Shown here one piece after another: positions 14,501-26,500 of a stretch of 64,000 bases of DNA; position 1 is the stretch's first letter, and each line of letters starts with the position of its first letter. Origin of the DNA: Ancylostoma caninum. Taxonomy: Eukaryota; Nematoda; Chromadorea; Rhabditida; Ancylostomatidae. The notes beneath the pieces are model-generated. The model ran no database searches and had not been told where the DNA came from. It saw only the letters and a program-made list of their open reading frames with translations. The DNA is taken from NCBI GenBank assembly GCA_037903475.1, contig JBAJFG010000080.1, positions 1,364,001 through 1,428,000 on the forward strand, written 5' to 3'. A program made the position numbers and the translations under genes.

Positions 14501-17500
14501 TGAGTACATGGTTGACGTTTTGACGTTCCTAGCTGCGTTTCTACGTGGTCTATGACGGGCTACTTCCGCCAACCGCATTTGTGACGCACACTAACCCATG
14601 TGCCCAAAACAATCTGTAATTTGATACGGAGTTCTCATCTAGCGACAAAGTGCATGAGAAATTTGGGTGCCGTTTGTTTCTTTCCAAGGAACCCGAGCAA
14701 AACAAAAGTATTCAGATATTTACATGTCCGAGCTACTACTATGTACACACTAGGCAACACCTGCTCTATATTTAGCTCAAGAAAAGACGATTGTGCCAAC
14801 ATTGATGAGGTTGAGTGATCGGCTGGGTCGTGGCCAAAGCTGTAGTTTGCGAATAGAAATTGTCTGAACAAAAATGTGTTACGAGTAGCAGTGATGAAGC
14901 ATTGGAACGAGATTTTTCGATCCGTACTCGACTGGCGTTTTGGTACTCTATGCTCACAGGGACCTGATGGTTAAAAACTAATAGCTGTTTCGAGGTTGTC
15001 TTTTCTTCCTCGTTTGTTCATCCCATCATTAACGAGAGTGCGTTTACTACATTTTGGGTCTGGCACGCGGAAATGAATGCTCTTTTCGAATTCCATCTGT
15101 TTTTTTAGCTAAATAAGTGCTAAAGCGCAATGTTAGTTACCGAAGAGCTGCTTCCCTGGTGTCACTGGACGAGCTCGTAAATTATGAATCCATCTGTACT
15201 CCTACCAGCTATGTAATTGCTCTGAGCTATAAGCTACAATGGATGACGCTCATTGTTCTCTTTAGGGTGCGATCGGGCCTAAAATTACTTGGGCATACTT
15301 GGTTTTCATCCTTGAAGAGCACTTGCAAGTATTATATTGCTTATGTTGCTGCTTTTTCATGTCTTAGTAGTTCTGCGGTGATGATTTTATCACTCGTATC
15401 TTATCTGTCGATTTCAATACTTGCGTCCTCACCTACTAATAAACAAAATTATCTCATTTAAATGCTTCTCAGTCCTGGAAACGAGACCAGAATCCGTTTG
15501 TCTGCGGTGTCATTTTAGCGGAGTAGCTCCTGGCGCTTCCAATCCTCTTCTCCTGAGTGGTTTTAGTGAAATGATTCTTCAAGAATAGAGAAGAAGTGTT
15601 GCAGCACGTCCTGCTTACTCGGGAGAAAAATTATAGTTTCTGCCATTTCATAATGGGATAGATCAGTTGATGTGAAGCGAAGTGCCCCACAGAATGAATA
15701 TGGGAAAAACTCCCATATGCGAAGATTCAGCGAAAAAAAAAAACATTAATGCTGCTACAGCGATGTTCTTATGAATTGCATATTGCCAGAGAAGAGCGCT
15801 CATACAGGGGTATCAAAAAGTTTCCGGCCTCCGCTCGCCTGTTCCATATTTCTGTACTGCTTTGAGAGCGTCATGTAGGGTAAAGCCTTTCATGTTAATA
15901 TGCAAAGTTTTATGAGATTTCGTTAAACTTCCCAGGAATAAGAACGTTTTATTCAAGCCAACGTATGGTAATCGCTCAAAAAATGTGTATCCAGCGAGGA
16001 GCAACCGACGAATTTTTGTTTTGTAAACGAAATTTGTTGAACAAAATCTAAATCCGCCCCTGAATTCTAAGCGAAGAGGAAGTCTCCTAGCATTCCCGCA
16101 TAAAATTTCGGAACTCAATATTCTTAGTGGAGTGACAATCGGTCAGAAACAGAGCGACCTCTGATCAACGAGCAGAGAAAAGACGAAGACAGATTACTGT
16201 CGCTGTAGAAAAATGACTGAGCGTCGCAGACACGATTTAGGTGCAGTACGTGCGCAAGGACCTAAGCTATTCAAAACTTCCTTTGGAAATTTTTTAGGCT
16301 ACCATCTAAGAATTTTAATCTTCGCAGAACATTGAGTCTCCAAAACCTTTTCGGCGTCCAACAAGAAAATTCCAGTTGAATAATCAAAAAAGATTTTCAG
16401 GAGTTTTGTGTAAAGCGGAAAGGGCATTCTGTAGTGTCTTGACTGCCGATAAGTGGCAAATTCACTGCCAAGATTTGAAGTCCCAAGCGCGGAGTACTGG
16501 GTCAGAACAGGTGGATCTCTGAGAGCAGTGCGATCGAATACGGAAGCGGGAGTGAAAATGTCTTGCCCAAAGTTCTGTGCGATAGAGAAAAGATTTTGTC
16601 ACCTAACCACCTGCATGTAAACCTCAACGAAGTGGATTGTTACAACGCTACTTTGATCCACACTTTTCGGAAACGAGTCAAGAAAAATGACTGCAGAGAT
16701 TCAACCCCGGAAGTCAGGCTCTTCAATGAGACATCACTTTGCACAAAATTGTATTGCTCCATGACAATGCGAAAGCATTTTGCTGATTTGGCCAGTTTGT
16801 GAAGGGGGTCTAGGGACTAAATACTAGAATCCGTGAGAAAATCTGAAACGGCACTTCAGCATAACGAAAAAAAAATAACGAAAAAGAGTCCACGTTGGGT
16901 GTTTATATTTGGCCGATAAAAATTCTCATAAAATTGGGTAAGTTCAATAAAATGACAAGATGAAGAGTGTTTTGGTCTTCGATGGATGCATGCTTACTTA
17001 CGCTAGAATTTCACTGCGGCAGCTAATCTGCAAGTGGTTCAGGCCGGAAACTTTTTGATACCACTGTAACTTCTTTCGCAATGTTTTATGGCAGAAATGG
17101 AGAAATGATTCCAGATCAGCGTTGTCGACTTCATTTTGAGAGATGTATAGTATTTCAAATTTGGACATCTATTGTTCCTTCCTTGTGAACTCAGTAACTT
17201 TTTTTTTCTGTTGGCCATTTGGTGGTTCATGACCTATAGTAATTCCAAGAAAAGGCCAGATGGACACATGTTGAGTGGTCATAGATGTTAGTGTTCATCA
17301 GAGCAGCACTGGGACACTAGAGTAACGCTGTCTCTAGGAAAATTTATACCAAATGCGTACGTCATTCGCACGTCAGACGCACGCATCCATTTGCGAATGA
17401 GTTCCCTTGAAGACCGGTCAGCGCGCCATGCATATAAAGAGTGGAAATGCTGCTCGGTCAAGTGAGGCTGCACACGAGTGCGTCTCACCTGCGCCGAGCT

Positions 17501-20500
17501 GCGTTACAACTGCGACTGTGCCCATCCTTCATGATATAGACGCACACGCGTCGGGTGATGAATGTTGAACACAGATAAGCACCTACACCTCATGGGTTTG
17601 ACATCAATCTGAGTGCGCACACATGGCCCTATCTCACGCATCTTTACATGTCTTCTTGAATTATTGGTGAGGTATCCCAAGCAGCTGGCGCCATCCACGC
17701 CATCATGCTCTATTTTGCCCATGTATGGGTCGCTTCGCGTGCCACAATCGTCATTTAATGCGACGAGGCTACCCCATCACTGGGAAATATTAGTAGAGCT
17801 TCATCATCTTACTCTTTAGAACTGGTATTTTTGTACTGCCATTTGCGCGGTCGGCTACTCGATGCACACTACTATAAAGTCCTACGGTGCAATTCGTACT
17901 AGATCGGTTCATTATTCACGCTTCAGACACACTCATTCATTTTTGCAGAGGATGTTCCTTGAAAATTTGTCAATTTGGCACCACCTCCTGGGTGAAGGTA
18001 CCGCGCTACCGTCGCGGGACCCGAAGCGCGTGCGTCTAACCTGCGTCTCTGCTGCGCCAGGACTGCTCCTATCCTTTATCATCACATGGACGCACGCACG
18101 TCAAGCATACACATTCCGTATGAATTGCCAAATATAAACTGATAATGAGTAGAGCATTACTACGAATCTATGAATGAGAATTCTGTTTGGTGTGTTAAAC
18201 GAGGAGCGGTTTGACTAACAGCTTCCGCTGGGGCGTTCTGGCCAACATCCACAGTGATCCTCCGCTGGGCGCCGTGTTGTTTCCGTTTTCACCCATTTCC
18301 GTTTTGGAGGATGTTGATTCGCGTTCCCAAATCGCATCGGAAGGGTCGGCGGATGTTTGATAGAGGTGTGTGGTGAATCAAAGCCCTCCTACTTCGTCTG
18401 CCTTCAGTCTGTCGATGTGCGCCGTGGTGGATTCTCGTCAATGTTTCCGGGCAGTACCGTGAAAATTTTGTCCCGTCTTTTCTTCTGGATTTTAGATCTA
18501 TCCTGTTGTTCCATAGATACCAAGTGTGTTCCCGATCCTCGCTACTTATCGGCTTTGAAGTCTCTCCAACTAATACATATTATTCTGTGGATATGGAGTC
18601 GGGATACCGGGATGTATCCCCGTCCGTGCGTGGGCTATGCCAAAGAGCTTTTGTTGTTCCATCGATGCCCATGACCAACCAGCGTGGCTGCTCCCCGTTA
18701 CCCAAATTTCAAGCGCTGTCAATTGTGTTTTCCTGAGCACTAATTGACTTCGGCATTGCACGGAATTTCTCAGCAGTCGTTGCTGTCGTGCCGTTTCCCA
18801 TCTTCTGCACCATATTTGCAGTGATGCATGAAGGGAGAGAATGGCGGACAGAAAATGAAATCCTTACTTTTTACGCTTTCCGGGTGAGATGATGCAGAGA
18901 ATATTGATCCGAGTGGATTTTCTGTGATCCAGTTCATGATAATGAGATCGGAGGGTGATGTAAATGTTGTCTAGATTTGCCAATTTTACCTACAAGGGCT
19001 GCGATCCACGGACACATAACCAGGCAGAACCAGGTTGGCATACAACTTTAGCGTCCAGCGCATTACATTATGTGTTTATCGGATAGCCAATCATGTTAGC
19101 CATCGTTAGTTTCCTCGGTCAGGATTTGACGAATCAGGCCCAGACTTTGTATTTAGCCAGGGTAAGGTCGTAGAAGTGTTTGCTCATTTCAGTTTGAGAC
19201 TACAGCTGCACGCTAATTGTGGTTGCTTTTCCTTTTAGGGAATCAGTTAATGTAAACTGAATGAAATGCAGCCGGCTTGGTGTAGCGAAGTGAATGACGT
19301 GATGTTCGCCGTCGATATTTTTTATTTGTTCGTCCTTTCCCGGCAACCGGGGAGCTTTGTGAGGGGACTTGCATCCCACGCTGGGACAGTCGGGCCGGCC
19401 AGCGTCGCCACACCACCAGCTGCTGACTCGTCCAAACTGCGCATGAGCGTGTGCCCACTTAGCATCCGGGTGCAAATTCGATTGAGTCGGCCATCGCTCG
19501 TCGTGCATCCAACCTCGCCCGGTAACACCTTTCTCCTCCGAACCCAGCCCACCTCCCGTCACCAGGCGAGCGCTCCGCGGTGGTGTTGTCTAGCGTCGGT
19601 GGCTGCTCGACCCGCCATGATCTGGTTTAGCTTCGGTTCGCCTTTCTTGTTTTGCTGCTCACATCCTGGTGTTTGATCATGTAATGAGTTTCCAGTGGCC
19701 CTCGCACGGCCTTCGCAGCTCATCCTCTGTTTTGTTTCTCCTGTGCGGTCGTGGCTTCTTACGAAGCTTTTGTCCTTTTTATTTCAGGACAATCCAAAAC
19801 AGAAGGATGAGCCAGCGGCATGAATTATTGCTGCATACATTTATCCGTTATATACAACGTTGCGGAATTGTCGTTTCTTTCGATCTCCAACCCCGCGAGA
19901 AATAGGATGCTGACTTCTTGTCAGCCATCGCGCTAATTTTCTTCGCCTTCGAAATTTAATAACGTCTTAGACTGCGTGCAACTAACTAAATGTCTTTGCA
20001 ACACTGCAATATCGTCAAGGGGAGGTGCCGGTTTTTCTTCTCCTTTCATCTCCATCCTGTTCATTGAAGACCCATTCGCCGGCCAGCGAGGGTCCTTCGT
20101 CTCATTCCCGTGGGATCATATTGCAGTAACCTCGCTGAAGGCCTTAGGAATTCGCCGTTCGCTAGAGTGTGCTGTTTTCTTAGAAATGAGATCTGTTGAA
20201 TGCTCTTCAGAGCTGCCGTTGAGCAGCAGCACTGCAATATAATGCTGTGAGAATTTTCCCGCTTATGATGTCATTCTGTGCCATGGAATTTTTGTATTTC
20301 TCCTGCCATCAAATGACATTGTTCAGTGCTAAGGCCTCAAATATCTGAATGCTCATCTTTCTAAGGCTCTCTGTTCAGCGCTAGCGTGCCTTTAGCCGTT
20401 TTGCTCTTCTCTGACTCGATAGAGAGGAGAGATTGAAGATTTATATCCTCTGCGTGTCTATCGTTTCAAACCCAACTTGTCTTTTTTGTAGAACTTCTCT

Positions 20501-23500
20501 CGCTCTCTTTCGTGGTGAAGCAGAATGATTACCCACATATATCACTTCCGTTAAGCTTGCTTTGCCCTGCGCTGGCCTGGCGTTCCATTTCGATTGTTCG
20601 CTTGGCGCCTACACAGTGATTACCTCATTTGCCACACAGAGTACCTGGGATGTCTGCCACTCGCCCATCGTTTTTAACGCAACAGCAGCAGCACAAAATG
20701 CGTTCGGCGTCGTGGACCACGGACCAGTTGCCGCTGGGCGTTGGAGCCTATAACATTGCTCATGGTCTGCGGTCGTTCCACAAAGGATCTGCGTTTCTAC
20801 CAGCCTTCGTCGTTGAGGGCTGTCATGGTACTGCAGCTTCAGTTTTTCCCCTTGTCTTGTCTTACCAGCCGTTAGGTCCTTGATGTGGACGATTTGCCTG
20901 TTTTGATAAGTTGCGGAAGGCAGAATGACATGTCGCAGGGCTTTGGAAGTGATAGTTTCCGATGTGAGGGGCGACATTTGTCTCACTCTTATTTTTTCCG
21001 GAGCTATTCATTTTTCACCGCTAGACTCGAAAGTTAATGGGAGGCTTATTTATGTCCTAGGATACAGTAACGAGTTAATGTTCTCTAAAAGAATTATCCA
21101 CAGCCATGTTCAATGATGGCTATTGTGTTTTCAAACCGGTTACAGAAATAGTGATTTGAATATTTCAATCATTTAATTAAATAATAATTTGAAAAGTAAA
21201 TACGAGGTGAGCCACATGTCTGGAAGAATGTTCTGGGAGTAGGAGCAGTTGACACCGCACACTTCCTTTTCCCGATTTTCACCTGACATCTACCTAGGTA
21301 ATAGTGGGGTTCGTTCTACTATTCGCTTTAGAACTCTGCCATCAGCTTTTTATATCCCCCATGGTCTCTATTATCGGATTTCAAGATAATTTCGAAGTCC
21401 TGATCTGGATTTTCTCCAGATCTTGTGTAAATATCCATGTAACTGCTTAGTACTAGATGGGAGCCAATCTGTTAATGCTATTGTTCTTTGTTGTTTCAAA
21501 AGAGTCAACTTTCTTTTTTCTTTCTAGAACGAGATTTCCATATAGGGCCTCCCAGATTTCTTCTGTTTATTATCCAGGATTAAAGTTTTTCAAACATGTT
21601 AGCGTATTGGTGGCTATTCAGCAGTGAAATTGCCTTCAATAGCACTCCGCTTCGCCAAACGATTCCATTAAGTAATAGGGTTTTCGCTGTGGATTCGTTC
21701 GGATGCCGCATTAGAGAATGATTAATATTACGCTGAATGTCTTCTAGTGCTGAAACAACCAGTTCTCAGGGAGTTTGTGACTACTTGCTTCCTTTCCACT
21801 GTTTCGTTTCGAAATGTAATTTTGCTCCTTTCAGCGCAACTGGACGAGATTGGATTCGAGTTCGTTCAACAATGCATTGCATTCCTCGAGGAGCGGGGTA
21901 TTTTTACAGCTACTCCTTCATTGTTATGCCGTATCGAGACTCGCTGTCTATTGCTCATTCCAGGAATTCGTGAACAAGGTCTTTACCGCAATTGTGGAGT
22001 GACGTCGAAGGTGCAGAAGCTGATGCAGCTGGGGCTGGACAAACGAAAAGCGAACGGCGACAAGTTGAACTTCAACGACGACGAGTGGGAAATCAAGACC
22101 ATCAGCAGTGCTGTCAAGACATTCCTTAGGTATACTTATACTTCCAGAAGAAATTCTTCACGTACGCTGTTTTTGCTGCATTTTTTATGAGGCCCTTGTG
22201 TGCGCTACTTGCACTTGCTGTGGTGTCCTTCCTGCTCGTTGCGAAATCCTCATGTATTCCACCGCTTCTCGTACCATGCAAAGAAATGTGGCGACGTGGG
22301 CATTTGTATTCTGTTACCTCAGAGGGGGCCGATGGAGTGGCTTTGTCTGCAATTACAGCCCCACTGGTTCCATGGATGGAAGGACGCCGCAGGATGCGTC
22401 TGGAAGGAGATTTCACTAAGTGGCAGTAGGAAAACATCAAAATAGAAGGAATTACAGCACATACATATCGAAAATTACAGAAATGTTTGAAAATTAAATC
22501 AATTGGCCAACATCGTGCCGAGGTCGTAATTGCAGACAAAGTCCTCCCTGTGCTACTGGGCTATAATATGTAGGATTTGACAGGAAGCATTTTAATGAAT
22601 TTAAAAACCTTAAAATTGCCCGAGATTTATTAGATCTAAACCTAAAATATACTAGCGGCAGGTGTTCTGCTACTGTCAGCAGTAAGAATCGTGTACGATC
22701 GAGAAATAGATTTCCTCGGAACTAATAGATTTCCTCGGAACTATCATAGTTAAAGATGGGTTCAGCAGTACGTGCAGTATTCTAAATTGCATCAAGCTAT
22801 TAAAGGACAGCTGCATCAGGTGGTGCATTAGAGACGTTTTTCAGGAGCTTAAATGAATCCCTAGGATTTTATCAGGTTAGGGGAAGGGTAGGATTTTGCA
22901 GCAACTTGCAAACAATGCGACCTAAGGGATTGACGGTGACATCATTCTCTTGAAAAACTCGAACTGGTGAAGACATATATCACCAGCTGAAATATGATGT
23001 TTTGGGGGAGTGGTTGATGGGAAAGCTTCATTATTTGAATATTTCTGGAAGAAAAAAATTTGGCGTTCCCAGTACATATAACTAAGTTGCCAAAAATGAA
23101 GTTCACACCTGCAGAAAAGGCCTGGACCTGATTTTGAGGTGACTTCACCCCTGAAGAGGAAGTAGATGAACAATTTTTCACATTTTTTTCCTAAAGCTTT
23201 CTTAACATTGTGCTGAAATCAGCGTTCCATGAAGATTTGGAGTCTGCGAGTGAAAATTTGCGTATAGGAGGGAACCCTATTCCTTTCCTTTGTTTTCTTT
23301 TTTTCATTCGAATTCCATTGAGTAATCTCCTCAATTGTCGGAACTTTTTCTGAAGGTGGAAGTCCATTGTAATAATGTGTTCTTGGAAAATGCTATAGAG
23401 CTACTATTATTCGTTGTACTAGGTTCATTGAGGCAAGCCCAATTTGGCAAGTGCATGTCCGTTGAGCGCTAGTCCTCAGGAAAAGCCTCGAAACTTCAAA

Positions 23501-26500
23501 GGCTTGCGTAACAGCTCTTTTTAAGGAATCTTCCGGAACCGCTGATGACGTTTGAACAGCACAGCCTTTTCATCAACGCAGCGAAAATGGACGATCGACG
23601 TACGAGGGTTGACCACATTCATTATTATGTACACAAGCTACCACCAGCGCACAAATCCATGCTTGAAATTGTGATCCGTCATTTGAGAAGGTGCGTTTTT
23701 GCGGATTGTTGCGCGTGCAGCGCTCTTCTTCTCGCGATGGGGCTGTTTCAGAGTGGCCGACCGATGCAGTGAAAATCTAATGACTGTGGGCAATTTGGGT
23801 GTATGTTTTGGGCCGACGCTTCTTAGACCGAAAGAAGAGACTATGGCAGCTATTATGGATATCAAGTTCTGTAACGTGGTCGTCGAGGTGCTGATTGCAC
23901 ATTGTGAACAGGTCAGCAGAGATTTCCTTGTTTTATTGAAATTTTCGAATGATCTACTGCTTTTTTCTTCGCGTTAATAACAGCCGAGTAGAGTTTGTGG
24001 CTCTTAGCAGCCCTAATTTACCATTTTCTCGCTTGTACTCGTTCAATTTTATTTTATTCATATCATAGTTTAGTCTTTTTCACTGCTTATTCTGAAGTTT
24101 TCCAGATTTTCGGCACCGAACCTCCAAAATCTATTGGACAGCCGTGTCCACCGAAACCAGATCACCGGAGCATCCATCACGAATCGAGCCAACCAGTTGT
24201 TTCACTCAGGTGAGGAGCCTTAACATCGTTTCGTCCCATGTGTCCAATGAAGGCAGCACAGCTTTCGCTTCGTGCACTTGTTGTACTGAGGGAATTGTTG
24301 TATTAGGCTGAGCCTTTTTGAATTGAATGCTTTCTAGAGATTAAATTTATCACATGTTCTTCAGCAGCACCCGCATCCCACCCTTCACATTTCCACCTCG
24401 TCTCTCATCTTAGAATTAGCTACCGATCAATCGTTTTTGATTCAGATAATTTGACATCTCATTCCCTAACGTTAAATCAACTGACACAGTTCTGGAAGAA
24501 AGTCAGATTTTTATACCGTTCCAAACGGTATAAAAATCTGGCTTTCTCCCAGAATTTGCGCGTTCGGCATGTTGTTTTAAGATCGCTGTGAATTTTGTTA
24601 ATAAATAAGCGCGTTTCTTGGTGTAGAACAGACACATGCGTGGAGTAATAAAAGTCAACCCACATGCCACCGCCACAGTCCCCCCACCACCATCAAACGT
24701 GAGGGATACGACTCCCCCCCCCCCCCTCCTCCTTTGCACAAAAACGGTCACTTACCCCCTTCTTTCCGCATGGAAAATCTAGTTATTTTGGGTGAAATGT
24801 CTAAAGATTTTCAAATTTGGCAGGCTTAGATGAAGAATCCATTTATTAATTCACCCATCCATTCTTCCCCCCCCCCCCTCTTCCTGCTAACAAACCCCCC
24901 CCCCCTTACTATTCTTCCAGTACGAACTGCTTTTGATTATTCATCATTACTTGCTTGAATTTGGTGTAGGAGCAATAAAGCGGTCCTTTTTTAACTACAT
25001 GTCTCATCTTTTTTGACCTAAAGCTCTTCGATGAATCCCCTAAGATCTTCATTTTACCTTTTCATAATTTATCATTTTTGCCTCAATATTGCTGCAGTTT
25101 TTTTTGGCAGTGTCGCAAAGGTTTTAAACGCTTTTCTTTCTCTCTTATTTACCATTAGATAGGTTTTTGCGACAGCTAGTGCCAGATCTCTGATATCTTC
25201 TTCTAGCTAAAAATGCATAGAATGATTCTTCTGGATTGAGTATCGACAGAAGACATAGTTGTGTGTCAATTTCCATTTTTTTTTCAGTTCAGAGCATCGC
25301 TTGTTTAACGAATGCTGGGGTGGGACAGAAATTCTAAATGCATAGTCACACTACTATATGTGTTTATTGTTCCAGCGAGCGACAATCAGACAATGGTCGA
25401 TACATGCTAACGGCTTCATCGTCAGTGCATGCGTCGTCTAGTCGCCCACGAGCTATCATGCCAGCTTCGCCGGCGATTCGAGCTCACGTGGCAGCGGTGA
25501 CGACGGCTGCACCGGCTAGTAGTGCTTCGTCGAACAGCCATATTTACGATGTTCCTGCTGAAGGTTGGTTACTTTGGATGGCGTTGGGTGCTTCACCTAC
25601 TATTTAGATGTGATCACTCCTGTTCGCTATTTGCCAGTTCTTGTTTTTGTGCTCCATTTTGTAACCGTTCATTTTTGCACGTTAATTAGGGGTTCTTCTA
25701 AAATGTTGCCTAACGTGTGGAAATGTACCTAGAAGCTATTTGAAATGTTTTTTTTTCGAACCAACGCTTAAATTCCGCAGTAATGATACTAAATATTGAG
25801 GTTTACAATGTAGATTTGTGGTACTTTTTTTTGCTATGAATGCTTTTTCTTTCACATATGTAGCTGAATCAACAAAGTTTAGACCCATGAATCGGTAACC
25901 TAAAGAAGGCGTGTAGCGTTTTACAGGGTGTTTTTCCGGGAGTAAAATCGGTGCAATTGCGGACCCAGTACAAAGGCTGCGTGCGAAATGCTGGAACCTC
26001 CGCTTTCATGTGGTCGTTCGACTGAGGATTTGATCTATTGGAATGGATCAGATCGCGCGCGATTTTACTCCTGGAAAAACACTGTATTCCTGAAAAGGGC
26101 GGTGCGACCTATATAGCTCCATGATTGGCAAATTGCATGAGTTAACCAGACACGGAGCTTGACCACTCCATCCTTTCTGATATAAGGTTCCACACCCAAT
26201 TAAAGGGTTTAGCGGCTGTTTAACGGATCTTGGCGGATCCGTTAAACAGCCTTTAAACAGCTGTCAGCCTCCTGATTGCCTTCATGAGAATTTACATCTA
26301 TAGCGTCTGCGTTCTTGTGAATTCCTATGCATTCATTTTCAGATCAGATTCAGGCTTTGAGCTCGAGCTAATTTTTCCACTTCAGTCGCGACATCATCTT
26401 CGAAGCTTGTGCCTTCGTACGGTGCTCCGAGCACATCGGCAGCGACGACGCCGACAACACCACCATCGCAAGCAGCAGGCGGGGTGACGCGGATTTCTGC

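Larger units (their letters stand above)
11426..23911 (+). other. GRAF exons 12-16: RhoGAP domain
   Basis: Exons are 11426-11468, 21835-21897, 21964-22129, 23526-23690 and 23752-23911, coding residues 396-594. The arginine finger is present in [12 protein letters not shown] (Arg439 of the model). Other conserved elements are [23 protein letters not shown] and [17 protein letters not shown], where Asn555 is the conserved residue next to the switch contacts. All residues expected for catalysis are intact, so the GAP should be active. The 10,366-bp intron between exons 12 and 13 splits the domain and contains most of the mobile DNA in the gene. Confidence 0.93.
25564..26385. other. GRAF intron 18 with two inverted repeats
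   Basis: Besides the MITE at 25,922-26,086 and the palindrome at 26,214-26,251 I see no gene or RNA here. Confidence 0.6.

Noticed and set aside
19200..19676. GC-rich ORFs on both strands considered as gag- or protease-like retroelement pieces
   Set aside because: No zinc-knuckle, protease or integrase motif could be found in any frame; overlapping frames on both strands are expected in GC-rich DNA.
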